Of a stretch of 39,021 nucleotides of DNA, positions 24,654 through 32,593 are shown one piece after another. Within the stretch, counting starts at the first letter, position 1, and each line of letters opens with the position of its first letter. The stretch comes from Pseudomonadales bacterium (lineage in GTDB: Bacteria; Pseudomonadota; Gammaproteobacteria; Pseudomonadales; Azotimanducaceae). The DNA lies in contig JADHNU010000022.1 in assembly GCA_016779325.1 (NCBI GenBank), forward strand, positions 1 to 39,021. Reading direction: 5' to 3'. The translations under genes and the position numbers were made by a program. The notes beneath the pieces are model-generated. The model searched no databases and was not told where the DNA came from. It was given only the letters and a program-made list of their open reading frames with translations.

Positions 24654-25861
24654 TCCTCTAAGTTATCGGAGGGGTGCTCGGTGCCCTCCTCTGCCTGGGT
24701 GCCGGCCCCGCCGCCTAGGGCCACAAATTGCTTCGCCTGGGTGAGTACACTGCCCCGGCCTGTGGCCAGCCGGCCCATGGCCGTCTCCCAGGTCCGTTCG
24801 AGCGTCGCGATTTGCCGGCCCACCTTCTCCATTTCCGTCACCGTGCCCTGAATTTTATCGTGGAGGGCCCCGGCGCGCCGAGCGATCTCCTCCGCCTTTT
24901 GGTGTTGACGCTCGCGCCGCCAGCTCATCTCCACTACGCGCAGGGCCAGCAAGAGGGTCGTCGGCCCCACCAAAATTACGCGCTGCTCGAAGCCCCGGGT
25001 GAGCAGGGACGGGTCCTGCTCAAGGGCCGCGGCGAGGGCCGCCTCAATGGGCACGAATAGGAGGACAAAATCGGGGGAGGCAACACCCTTGAGCTCGGCA
25101 TAGCCCTGGCTGGCAAGGCGCTGCAGCTGCGCGCGAAGGTCCTGGGCGTGGCGGGCCAAATGGGCTGCCTGCTCCCCTGCCGTAGGGGCCGCCCGAGCGG
25201 CGTCCCAGGCCACCAAGGTCACCTTGGCATCGATCACCACATCCCGGCCCTCGGGCAAATGGACGATAACGTCCGGGCGCTTCAAACGCCCTGTTTCATC
25301 CCGAAGGCTGTGCTGTTTCTCATATTCATGGCCCGCCCGGAGCCCGGAGGCCTCCAGCACCCGATCGAGAATCAGTTCTCCCCAGTTACCCTGCAGCTTT
25401 TTATCCCCGCGCAGGGCTTCGGACAGTTGTTTCGCCTCGGCATTCATCCCTTGGGTGGCCTGCTGGAGCGCGCGAATTTCTGTGAGTAAGGACGCCTTGT
25501 CCTTGGCGTCGGCCAGCTGCACGGCTTCGATTTTTTCCCGAAAGGTCGAGATTTGCTCTCTTAAGGGTGTCAGCAGCTGTCCGAGGGTTTGCTGCTGACG
25601 CTTCTCCAGGGCCTCCGCGCGATCGTCCATAAGCTTTTGGCCGATGCGATCGAATTGCGCCGTCAACCGCGCTTCCGAGTCCTTAAGCCAGCTTTCTCGC
25701 GCCTGGAACGTTTCCCGCTCTGCCTTAAGCTGGGCCTCCGCCGTGACCTGGCCCAGCCGTGCCGCTTGAGCGTGCTGGGCCGAACGACGCCACGCCCAGA
25801 GCGCACCGGCAAGGGCCACAGCCAGGGAAAGGATGAGAACGAGGGCAGCCGTATTCGTCAT
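24650..25861 (-). CDS. rmuC: DNA recombination protein RmuC
   Basis: The 403-residue protein has a membrane anchor at about 5-24, a long coiled coil at about 30-135 rich in Q, E, K and L, then the RmuC domain. LQGNWGELILDRVLEASGL near 155-173, PDVIVHLPEGRDVVIDAKVTL near 195-215 and a late PTTLLLALRVVEMSWR are characteristic. The VIDAKV region resembles a PD-(D/E)xK nuclease core, and RmuC is linked to limiting inversions at short repeats and to defence against foreign DNA. The ATG at 25861 is the natural start. It is the first gene of a two-gene overlapping unit with the M61 peptidase. Confidence 0.92.
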   Translation of the reverse strand: MTNTAALVLILSLAVALAGALWAWRRSAQHAQAARLGQVTAEAQLKAERETFQARESWLKDSEARLTAQFDRIGQKLMDDRAEALEKRQQQTLGQLLTPLREQISTFREKIEAVQLADAKDKASLLTEIRALQQATQGMNAEAKQLSEALRGDKKLQGNWGELILDRVLEASGLRAGHEYEKQHSLRDETGRLKRPDVIVHLPEGRDVVIDAKVTLVAWDAARAAPTAGEQAAHLARHAQDLRAQLQRLASQGYAELKGVASPDFVLLFVPIEAALAAALEQDPSLLTRGFEQRVILVGPTTLLLALRVVEMSWRRERQHQKAEEIARRAGALHDKIQGTVTEMEKVGRQIATLERTWETAMGRLATGRGSVLTQAKQFVALGGGAGTQAEEGTEHPSDNLEE

Positions 25862-25914
25862 AAACCCTACTCTGACCGAACCCCTCGCCCCTCGCCAGTG
25901 TTCCGCGCCAGTCG

Positions 25915-25920
25915 TACACT
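25915..25920 (+). promoter_or_regulatory. putative -10 box (TACACT) of the CoA-transferase gene
   Basis: TACACT ends 24 bases before the ATG at 25945 in the divergent region with rmuC. No clear -35 box was found. Confidence 0.35.
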
Positions 25921-25944
25921 GACCGCTCGACGGGGGAGAAAACC

Positions 25945-27177
25945 ATGCACGAACAGCTAGACGACACGGCCACGCCTTTGCTGGCCGGCCTTAAGGTATT
26001 GGATGTGGGCACCTGGATTGCAGGGCCTGCGGCGGCCACGGTCATGGCGGATTACGGGGCGGAGGTCATCAAGCTGGAAAGCCTCGAGGGCGATCCCCTG
26101 CGTCATCTAGCCCAAGGGCCCACCTCGCCGCCTTGCGATCACAACTACTTTTGGGTGCTGGACGGACGAAACAAGCGGTCCCTGTCCATGGATTTGAAAC
26201 ACGAGGCGACGGGGCCGGTACGCGATGCGCTGCTGCAGTGGGCGGACGTGCTTGTGACGAACTTTCGTCCGGATCTCGCTGAGCGTCTTGGTCTCAGCTG
26301 GGAGCGCGCGAAAAGTTTGAATCCACGCCTAATCTACGCCCATATCACGGGCTATGGCGACGCGGGCCCGGAAGCGGGCAAGCCGGGCTACGACACTACC
26401 GCCTGGTGGTCCCGCTCGGGGCTGGCGGATTGGGTGCGCCTGCCCGGCACACGCCCGGCCATGTCTGCACCGGGTATGGGCGACCACGCCACGGCCATGG
26501 CCCTCTATGGCGCCATTATGACGGCCCTGTGGGCGCGAGATCGCACGGGCGAAGGGCGACGCGTTACCACCTCCCTTCTGGCCAACGGGTTTTGGTCGAA
26601 CGGCATGCTCGCCTCCATGCGCCTCTGCGGCGCGCCGCCGCCGGAGCGCGACCCCCTACGCCCCGTTGCCAATGCCCTCGCGGCCCAGTACGAGACGCAG
26701 GACCATCGCTGGCTCCAGCTCACCCTGTTGAACGAGGCTCGGGAGTGGCCGAAGCTCTGCCACGCCCTCGGTGCCGAGGCCCTTCTAGAGGATGCGCGCT
26801 TCGCCGATCAAGCCTTGCGGCGGGCGGACCCGGAAACGCTCTATCAGGCGTTGGCGGACTATTTCCAGCAATTGACTTTAAACCGCGCTAAAACCGTGCT
26901 CGCGGAGGCGGGCATTCCCGCTGCGATCCTCACGGGCGTGGATGAGTTGGCGGAGGATCCGCAAGCTTTGGCGGCGGACATCCTCACCCCGGTCGCTGAC
27001 CCGCGGCCCGGCTGGACCCACACCGTGAACAGCCCCATTGCGTTAGAAGGGGTAAAGAAGGTCGCACCGCGCTACGCCCCCGCCCTGGGCGAGCACAGCG
27101 AAGCGATTTTGGCGTCTCTGGGCTTTTCCGCCGAGGCGATTGCGACCCTTCAGGCAGCGGGCGCCGTGAAAAGCTAG
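25945..27177 (+). CDS. CaiB/BaiF family (class III) CoA-transferase
   Basis: The 410-residue protein has the family landmarks LKVLDVGTWIAGPAA, DYGAEVIKLE, GRNKRSLSMDLK near 74-85, and the catalytic aspartate D180 in SAPGMGDHATAMALYGA. Class III enzymes move CoA between carboxylic acids through an aspartyl-CoA intermediate and often serve carnitine, bile acid or aromatic acid catabolism. The acids used here cannot be told. GGGGGAGAAAACC precedes the ATG. The stop shares CTAG with the convergent small membrane protein gene. Confidence 0.92.
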   Translation: MHEQLDDTATPLLAGLKVLDVGTWIAGPAAATVMADYGAEVIKLESLEGDPLRHLAQGPTSPPCDHNYFWVLDGRNKRSLSMDLKHEATGPVRDALLQWADVLVTNFRPDLAERLGLSWERAKSLNPRLIYAHITGYGDAGPEAGKPGYDTTAWWSRSGLADWVRLPGTRPAMSAPGMGDHATAMALYGAIMTALWARDRTGEGRRVTTSLLANGFWSNGMLASMRLCGAPPPERDPLRPVANALAAQYETQDHRWLQLTLLNEAREWPKLCHALGAEALLEDARFADQALRRADPETLYQALADYFQQLTLNRAKTVLAEAGIPAAILTGVDELAEDPQALAADILTPVADPRPGWTHTVNSPIALEGVKKVAPRYAPALGEHSEAILASLGFSAEAIATLQAAGAVKS

Positions 27178-27617
27178 CGCTCCGTCCTTAGCCCTCGGTA
27201 GAACAGGACCCCGCCGAGGGCCCCGGCGAGCCCCTGGGCCAGAAGGCCTGCACCCGAGCGCGCACCGGCAATGGGGGTGATATCGAACATGGAGGAGACG
27301 GTAAAGAGGGCCGCGAGAACGGCCACAAAGCCCGCGGCGGGATAGCCCCAGGCTGCCCAAGCGGCATCAAGACGACGCAGCAGCAGCGCTGTGAAGCCGA
27401 AGCCGAGGGCCAGGGCAAAGGCCAGCACTGGCAAGTAAATCTCCATCATCCCCACCACGTCCTGCAGGCTCATGGTGAGTCGTTGGCCGAGGGTTACGGT
27501 GACCCCAAGGTCCGTGAGCCCCGCGAGCACAAACTGGGTGGACGCCAACGCAGCGAGGACCTCCGTGGCCAGCACGGCCAGGGCGAAAATAACCAGGCGA
27601 CGCAGATAGACAACCAT
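27174..27617 (-). CDS. small four-helix membrane protein, unknown function
   Basis: The 147-residue protein has four clear hydrophobic segments (about 8-28, 53-78, 88-108 and 118-138) and short loops with a few arginines. I do not recognise a family. The ATG at 27617 is taken, with GGGGGAAGCC ahead of it; an extension to 27689 would add 24 residues of non-membrane sequence overlapping the divergent promoter. It is divergent from the sugar dehydrogenase gene (85 bases between starts). TATGCT about 42 bases before the start could be its -10 box. Confidence 0.7.
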   Translation of the reverse strand: MVVYLRRLVIFALAVLATEVLAALASTQFVLAGLTDLGVTVTLGQRLTMSLQDVVGMMEIYLPVLAFALALGFGFTALLLRRLDAAWAAWGYPAAGFVAVLAALFTVSSMFDITPIAGARSGAGLLAQGLAGALGGVLFYRGLRTER

Positions 27618-27702
27618 GGAGGCTTCCCCCAGGTTTGCTAACCTCACAAGCATAGCAGGGCTTGAACCCCGAGAAACGATTTCTGCCAAGAGGCTGTGCC
27701 CT

Positions 27703-28791
27703 ATGTTCCGTTGTCTATCCTTACTGGGCGCTTTGCTGATCTCCAGTGCCCTTCTGTCGCCGCTTAGTCATGCGGCGGCGCTGCGCGAGCTTCAAGGTGC
27801 GCTCGCCCGGCCCTGGTCCCTCGCGGAGCTGCCCGACGGCCGCCTCTTGGTTACGGAACGGGAGGGGACACTGAAACTTCTGAGTGCCGAAGGGGCGATT
27901 CTGGGCGCTATCGAAGGGGTCCCCAAGGTGTGGGCGAAGAGCCAAGGGGGGCTCTTTGACGTGCTGCTCGCGCCAGATTTTGAGACCTCTCAGCAGCTCT
28001 ATCTGAGCTACGCTCACGGTACGCCCGAGGCCAATGGCACCCGCATCAGTCGGGCTAAGCTAGAGCAGGGGAAGTTGGCTGAACTCACCGTCCTGTTCAC
28101 CGTGGCGCCCCTGAAGGACACCCCGGTGCACTACGGCGGGCGCCTCGCCTGGGGTCCGGAGGGCGCGCTATACCTGACCACGGGCGATGGGTTTGATTAC
28201 CGCGAAGCCGCTCAAAAGCTCGATAGCCTCCTCGGGAAAACCCTACGCCTCACCGCCGAAGGCGCACCCTTTCCCGGTAACCCCTTTGCCGACGTCAGCG
28301 GCGCTCGGGCGGAAATCTGGAGCCTCGGGCACCGCAATCCGCAGGGACTAGTGTTCACCCCGGACGGGCAGATTTGGGCGCACGAACACGGCCCCCAGGG
28401 CGGGGACGAACTGAACCGCCTCGAGGGCGGCGCCAATTACGGATGGCCCGTGGCGACTTTCGGTATCGACTACAACGGCGCCCGCATTTCCCCCTTTGAG
28501 CGCTATCCCGGCATGGCCGACAGCGCCTGGCATTGGACGCCGTCCATCGGCCCATCGGGGCTCGCCTATCGCCCCGAGGCCGGTGAAGCAGGCCGCGGCA
28601 CCTTTTACTTGGGCGCTTTGGCAATCCCAGGCCTCTATGCGGCGACGCGCCAGGGCCAGGAAATTACGGGCGTTAAGCGAATCTTGCCCGAGCTCACGGA
28701 GCGAATTCGTGATGTCCGCCTGGCCAAGGATGGCGGGCTGTTTATCCTCACTGACGGGAACCCCGGACGCCTGTTACGCTTCGCTCTCTAG
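27703..28791 (+). CDS. PQQ-dependent soluble aldose/sugar dehydrogenase, exported
   Basis: The 362-residue protein has a signal peptide (hydrophobic core about 5-20, cleavage near SHA-A) and the six-bladed propeller motifs of the YliI/soluble glucose dehydrogenase family. LARPWSLAELPDGRLLVTER lies near the N-terminus, followed by HYGGRLAWGPEGALYLTTGD near 145-164. GHRNPQGLVF near 211 and EHGPQGGDELN with GANYGWP near 229-250 line the cofactor site. It oxidises aldoses at the periplasmic face using PQQ. The ATG at 27703 is preferred; a frame from 27616 would add 29 residues before the signal peptide. PQQ synthesis genes are not in the window. Confidence 0.88.
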   Translation: MFRCLSLLGALLISSALLSPLSHAAALRELQGALARPWSLAELPDGRLLVTEREGTLKLLSAEGAILGAIEGVPKVWAKSQGGLFDVLLAPDFETSQQLYLSYAHGTPEANGTRISRAKLEQGKLAELTVLFTVAPLKDTPVHYGGRLAWGPEGALYLTTGDGFDYREAAQKLDSLLGKTLRLTAEGAPFPGNPFADVSGARAEIWSLGHRNPQGLVFTPDGQIWAHEHGPQGGDELNRLEGGANYGWPVATFGIDYNGARISPFERYPGMADSAWHWTPSIGPSGLAYRPEAGEAGRGTFYLGALAIPGLYAATRQGQEITGVKRILPELTERIRDVRLAKDGGLFILTDGNPGRLLRFAL

Positions 28792-28799
28792 CTAACAGG
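28770..28799. repeat. inverted repeat CCTGTTA-N16-TAACAGG at the end of the dehydrogenase gene
   Basis: CCTGTTA (28770-28776) and TAACAGG (28793-28799) are perfect seven-base arms spanning the dehydrogenase stop codon. It may be a terminator stem without a T-run, or a site for the MarR regulator encoded just downstream. Confidence 0.4.
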
Positions 28800-28807
28800 T
28801 AGTAAGG

Positions 28808-28827
28808 GGCGCACGGGATTGTGCGCC
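28808..28827. promoter_or_regulatory. palindrome GGCGCAC-N6-GTGCGCC, possible MarR operator
   Basis: The perfect seven-base arms at 28808-28814 and 28821-28827 stand 13 bases before the ATG of the first MarR gene. The size and symmetry fit a dimeric winged-helix repressor site controlling its own gene; a transcript hairpin is the alternative. Confidence 0.45.
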
Positions 28828-28840
28828 TGGGGAACTTCTC

Positions 28841-29251
28841 ATGGATGAGCAATACCCTAGGCTTCTCGCCTGTTTCGGGAGCGAGCACGCCCTTGCTACC
28901 TGGCTGCTTCACCGGTCGCCCCGCTGGCGCCAAGCGCTTCAACGGGCGCTTGATCCCCATGGCCTTCGGGAAATCGAGCTTCGCCTTCTCTGTCAGCTGG
29001 CCACCCAGAAGACGCCCTTCAGCCAGCAAGTCTTGGGGCTTTCCCTAAACTTTGATGCCAGCACCTTGGCCCGCAGCTTGCGGCGCCTTGAAGCGGAGGG
29101 ACTGGTGACGCGGGAAGCGGATCAGCAAGACCGGCGGGCCCTTTGGGTCACGCTCACGGCGCCGGGCCGGACGCTCGCGAGCCAGCTCGTCGCGAGCTTA
29201 CCCAGCGTTTTACAAAGTGCCTTGAACGAGGATGCAAACAGCATTTTTTGA
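28841..29251 (+). CDS. MarR family transcriptional regulator (first copy)
   Basis: The 136-residue protein has a winged helix: LREIELRLLCQLATQ, a recognition helix in LNFDASTLARSLRRLEAEGLV near 68-88, then the wing TREADQQDRRALWVTLTAPG near 89-108. The DxRxxxVxLTxxG pattern is the MarR wing. MarR proteins bind palindromic operators as dimers and let go on binding phenolic or other ligands, or on cysteine oxidation; this one has two cysteines (C11 and C50). It likely controls its own promoter and possibly the efflux genes downstream. A palindrome lies just ahead of the start. The second MarR gene follows after 94 bases. Confidence 0.85.
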   Translation: MDEQYPRLLACFGSEHALATWLLHRSPRWRQALQRALDPHGLREIELRLLCQLATQKTPFSQQVLGLSLNFDASTLARSLRRLEAEGLVTREADQQDRRALWVTLTAPGRTLASQLVASLPSVLQSALNEDANSIF

Positions 29252-29257
29252 AAATGC
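29241..29257. repeat. AT-rich inverted repeat at the stop of the first MarR gene
   Basis: GCATTTT (29241-29247) and AAAATGC (29251-29257) are perfect arms around a three-base centre, overlapping the stop codon. With no T-run after it, an operator for one of the two MarR proteins is as likely as a terminator. Confidence 0.4.
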
Positions 29258-29296
29258 CCCCAAGGAGTCTTGACCCCCGGCGCCGGAGAGCGCACG

Positions 29297-29324
29297 GTGA
29301 AGCTTCACGCCGACGAGGCTGAAG
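29297..29324 (+). promoter_or_regulatory. leader with two overlapping, mutually exclusive hairpin options before the second MarR gene
   Basis: GTGAAGCTTCAC (29297-29308) is a perfect 12-base palindrome. Its right half, CTTCA (29303-29307), can instead pair with TGAAG (29320-29324), with GCC/GGC stacking inside and a GACGA loop (29312-29316). The two folds compete. This may be an attenuator-like leader, or simply three copies of a TGAAG half-site for a MarR dimer. The second MarR start is 21 bases downstream. Confidence 0.4.
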
Positions 29325-29345
29325 TAGAAAAAAAGGCATAAGTCC

Positions 29346-29828
29346 ATGCCGATGGGTCAATTCCCTGATCAAAAGCCCCAACCTAGCTTTACCTTTGGTA
29401 CGAACCTCAACCGCGCGGCGCGCCTTTGGCGCACGGTCTTCCGCTCCCTCGCCCAGCTTGAAGCCAGGCCCACGCCCTATATCAGCGTGCTCAGCTATCT
29501 GATTACCGGGTCTGAGGGGGCCACGCAGAAGGAGCTGGCCACCCTCATGGGCGCCGATGCGCCCACGGTGGTGCGAGTGCTTGATGCCCTCGAAGGCCAA
29601 GGACTTGTCGAGCGGCGGGTTAAGGAAGGGGATCGTCGTTCTAAGACGGTCCATTTCACCGAGACCGGCAAGGACTTCGCCGAGGCCTTTAAGGCGGCCG
29701 GCTTCGCCACGAGCGCTCGCTTGCTTGAGGGCTGCGACCCGCAAGACATCAACGCCGCCATTCGGGTTTTTCGCCGTATATCTGAGAATGCCGAGTTCCT
29801 TAGCTCTAGACGGCAGCCCGTGGTTTAA
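29346..29828 (+). CDS. MarR family transcriptional regulator (second copy), likely repressor of the efflux pair
   Basis: The 160-residue protein has the winged helix at about 40-115: ATQKELATLMGADAPTVVRVLDALEGQGLVERR, then the wing KEGDRRSKTVHFTETGK. It matches the SlyA/EmrR-like style of MarR proteins that sit in front of EmrAB-type efflux operons. AAAAAAAGG before the ATG is a usable ribosome site; an ATG two codons later is possible. The efflux adaptor gene begins 46 bases downstream. That gap contains an AT-rich stretch (GGTTTAAATCTATAG, 29838-29852) that could be promoter or operator for the efflux pair. Confidence 0.88.
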   Translation: MPMGQFPDQKPQPSFTFGTNLNRAARLWRTVFRSLAQLEARPTPYISVLSYLITGSEGATQKELATLMGADAPTVVRVLDALEGQGLVERRVKEGDRRSKTVHFTETGKDFAEAFKAAGFATSARLLEGCDPQDINAAIRVFRRISENAEFLSSRRQPVV

Positions 29829-29874
29829 TCGACACGGTTTAAATCTATAGTTTGTCGGGAGGGGAGCCCGCGCT

Positions 29875-30978
29875 ATGGTCGACAGTCCTTCTGAAAGGGC
29901 GAAGGGCAGGTCGCCTGCTCAGCGAAATCGCCTTGCTCTCTTACTTGCCGCCGTCTCCGTGTTGGCCATGGGGGCGTGGCTCACAGACCGTCTCACGCAC
30001 ATCTACGTCACCGACGCTCGTATCAGTGCCACCATGGTGGCACTGTCCGCCCGGGTTCCAGGATGGGTTCGGGCGGTCCCCGCGGAGGAAGGGGCCGAGG
30101 TCCAGGAGGGCGCCCTGCTTCTCCAGCTTGACGACGAAAGCGCGCGCCTGGCCCATGCCGCCTTAGTGCAAAAGGTCCAAGCCCTCGAGGCCGACGAGAA
30201 ATCCCTGCGTCGCCGCCGGGCCATGGCCGATCGGCAAACGGCGTCTCGGAGTGCGCGGCAAGGAGCTCAGCTGTCGGCGGCCCAGGCCCATGCTCAAGCC
30301 CTGGCGCACGACTTCGCCCAAACGAAAGCCGACTATCACCGAGGCCAGCAGCTCCTCGAGGGAGGAATGCTATCGCCCCAGGGCTTTGAGCAATTGAAAA
30401 GTCGCTTTTTACAGGCGCGCGACGAGCACGCCGCCGCCACCGCGGCGGCGCAGGCGGCGGAGAGTGAGCTTGCGGAGGAGGATGCGGGACGCGATGCGGT
30501 GATGATCCTTGACGCAGAGCTCGAGGCCCTTGGGCGGCGCCTTGCGGAAGCCCGCCTTGAAGTGGAAGGGGCCGCCGTACGCCTTGCTGATCACCAGCTC
30601 CGGGCCCCCGGGGCCGGCGTGGTCGATGAAATTTTCGTCGACCCAGGGGAATATGTCGCCCCCGGGCAGCGCCTCGCCATGTTTCATAACCCGCGTGCAC
30701 TTTGGATTTCCGCCAACGTAAAGGAGACCGATCTGGCGCATCTGAGCCTCGGTAAGAAGGCCGTCGTGACCATCGATGCCTACCCCGATGTCGAGCTAGA
30801 GGCCGCCCTAAGCCGGATTGGTACCGCGGTTACGAGCCAATTTGCCCTCCTACCCAATCCCAATCCCAGCGGAAACTTCACGAAAATAACTCAGCGTGTT
30901 GAGGTGCGTTTCGAACTGCCCCCGACGGATTTAGCGCTAAAGCCGGGCATGATGGTGGAGCTGAAGCTTGCCGAGTGA
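29875..30978 (+). CDS. HlyD/EmrA family efflux adaptor (membrane fusion protein)
   Basis: The 367-residue protein has one N-terminal membrane segment at about 20-40. A lipoyl/barrel half follows (VPAEEGAEVQEGALLLQLDD), then a long helical hairpin at about 80-235 rich in A, Q, R and E. The second barrel half is LRAPGAGVVDEIFVDPGEYVAPGQ, and a beta domain ends with LPPTDLALKPGMMVELKL. This is the EmrA layout: anchored in the inner membrane and bridging the periplasm to an outer-membrane channel. GGGAGGGGAG precedes the ATG. The EmrB-like gene overlaps its end by 11 bases. No TolC-type channel gene is in the window. Confidence 0.9.
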   Translation: MVDSPSERAKGRSPAQRNRLALLLAAVSVLAMGAWLTDRLTHIYVTDARISATMVALSARVPGWVRAVPAEEGAEVQEGALLLQLDDESARLAHAALVQKVQALEADEKSLRRRRAMADRQTASRSARQGAQLSAAQAHAQALAHDFAQTKADYHRGQQLLEGGMLSPQGFEQLKSRFLQARDEHAAATAAAQAAESELAEEDAGRDAVMILDAELEALGRRLAEARLEVEGAAVRLADHQLRAPGAGVVDEIFVDPGEYVAPGQRLAMFHNPRALWISANVKETDLAHLSLGKKAVVTIDAYPDVELEAALSRIGTAVTSQFALLPNPNPSGNFTKITQRVEVRFELPPTDLALKPGMMVELKLAE

Positions 30979-32593
30979 GGGCGCCCTCCCCGGGCCCCAC
31001 GCGGTGCCCAGGGATATTGACGCGCGGCAACGGGTTAGGGAGCTGTTCTCCCTCTATGGCCCAGCGTATCGCTGGTGGGTCACTTTCGCTTCCATGCTCG
31101 GTTCCTTCGCGACGCTCCTGACGGGCACGATCATCAACGTCGCCATTCCCGATGTCATGGGCGCTCTGGGCATGACCCCCGATGATGCGCAGTGGCTGGC
31201 CACGGGCTTCCTCGCCGCCACCACCGTGACCATGCTGCTGGCTGCCTGGTGCGTGGAGCGCTTTGGAATTCGAGCGGCCTACATCGCGTCCATGGTGATT
31301 TTTCTCGTGGGAAGCGTGCTTGGAGGCATAGCCCAAGCGGGCGATACGCTCATTTTCGCCCGGCTTGTGCAGGGGGCGGGCTCGGGACTGATGACCCCCG
31401 TGTCCATGCTGATTATCTTTCAAGTCTTTCCGCCGCACCGGCGAGGCACGGCCATGGGGGTTTACTCCATTGGCGTTGTGCTCGCGCCGGCCCTCGGCCC
31501 GGTGCTCGGGGGCTTGCTGATCGATCATCTGAGCTGGCGCTATGTGTTTTTCGTCGCCGTGCCCTTCGCCCTGATCTCCCTTCCTCTGGCCATGGTGTTC
31601 ATGCCTGAGCGAGAGCCCGATGCCCACACTCCGCGTTTCGATTGGGTGGGCGTTCTTCTACTGACCACCTGCCTTCTGGCGCTCCTTGTGGCCCTTTCGG
31701 AGGGGCCCGCGGACGACTTTCAAGACCAGCTAAGCGCCCTGCTCTTCGCGGCAACCTTTCTCGCTGCGGGCGCCTTTATTGCCTGGGAGCTCTATCGGCC
31801 CGACCCCATGATTGATCTGCGCCTCTTTGCCAATGGCCGCTTCCTTGCCGCCGCCGTCGTGACTTTCATTATCGGAGCGGGGCTGTATGGGTCGACCTAT
31901 CTCCTGCCCCTCTTCATGCAGACCATCGTGGGGTTAAAGGCCACCGATTCGGGTTTTCTCATGCTCCCCGCGGGGCTCATGATGGCCATCTTTTTCCCCC
32001 TAGCGGGCCGCTTGTCCGACCAAATGTCAGCCCGGACGCTCATTTTCTTTGGAACGGTGTTGTTTGGGATTTCCGCAGCGCTCACGGCACAGATCGATTT
32101 GCAAACACCCCTGCTGACCATCGGCCTTTGGGCGCTTATTGGCCGGATCGGCTTGTCCTTCATATTTCCCTGCTTAAACGCTGCGGCCATGCGTCCCCTG
32201 GCCCTAGACCAACTCGCTCAGGGTTCGGGCATCGTGAATTTTCTCCGCCAGCTTGGCGGCGCCTTTGGCATCAATGGGCTGGCCATCTTCTTAGACCAAC
32301 GCACGAGCTATCACGTGGCGGCCATGGCGCCGGCGGTACAGCAGGATGGGGTTGACCTGTATTTATGGTTTAAGGCGTTGTACCCGCGCTTGACCGCCGG
32401 TGGGCTAAGCGATTGGTTGGATTTGCCCTATGAACCCATGGCCTTTGCTATGCTGAGCCGGGCCGTTTGGCTGCAGGGGCATATGGTGGCCTATCGAGAC
32501 GCGTTTTGGGTGATCGCGGCAGTGTTTGTGCTCTGCCTGATCCCCGTGGCCTACATGGACCCGCGGCCTCCGTCCCACACCCTAAAACGCTAA
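30968..32593 (+). CDS. DHA2 family drug:H+ antiporter (EmrB-like)
   Basis: The 541-residue protein has about 14 membrane segments and DHA2 motifs: GTIINVAIPDVMGALG near 55, QWLATGFLAATTVTM near 77, LVQGAGSGLMTPVSM near 138, and GVYSIGVVLAPALGPVLGG near 165. It should expel toxic amphipathic compounds together with the EmrA-like adaptor. The start is a TTG at 30968 inside the adaptor gene, supported by GGAG seven bases ahead; a GTG at 31004 is an alternative. The stop shares CTAA with the convergent histidine kinase gene. Confidence 0.9.
   Translation: MPSEGALPGPHAVPRDIDARQRVRELFSLYGPAYRWWVTFASMLGSFATLLTGTIINVAIPDVMGALGMTPDDAQWLATGFLAATTVTMLLAAWCVERFGIRAAYIASMVIFLVGSVLGGIAQAGDTLIFARLVQGAGSGLMTPVSMLIIFQVFPPHRRGTAMGVYSIGVVLAPALGPVLGGLLIDHLSWRYVFFVAVPFALISLPLAMVFMPEREPDAHTPRFDWVGVLLLTTCLLALLVALSEGPADDFQDQLSALLFAATFLAAGAFIAWELYRPDPMIDLRLFANGRFLAAAVVTFIIGAGLYGSTYLLPLFMQTIVGLKATDSGFLMLPAGLMMAIFFPLAGRLSDQMSARTLIFFGTVLFGISAALTAQIDLQTPLLTIGLWALIGRIGLSFIFPCLNAAAMRPLALDQLAQGSGIVNFLRQLGGAFGINGLAIFLDQRTSYHVAAMAPAVQQDGVDLYLWFKALYPRLTAGGLSDWLDLPYEPMAFAMLSRAVWLQGHMVAYRDAFWVIAAVFVLCLIPVAYMDPRPPSHTLKR

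Noticed and set aside
29303-29324. Guanidine-II (mini-ykkC) riboswitch, because of the ACGA in the loop
   Set aside because: The class needs two similar hairpins with ACGR loops closed by GG-CC pairs; only one hairpin with a GACGA loop is present.
30878-31627. Minus-strand reading frame across the EmrA-EmrB junction
   Set aside because: Both EmrA and EmrB are clear on the plus strand; the opposite frame is rich in H, G and R and has no domain.
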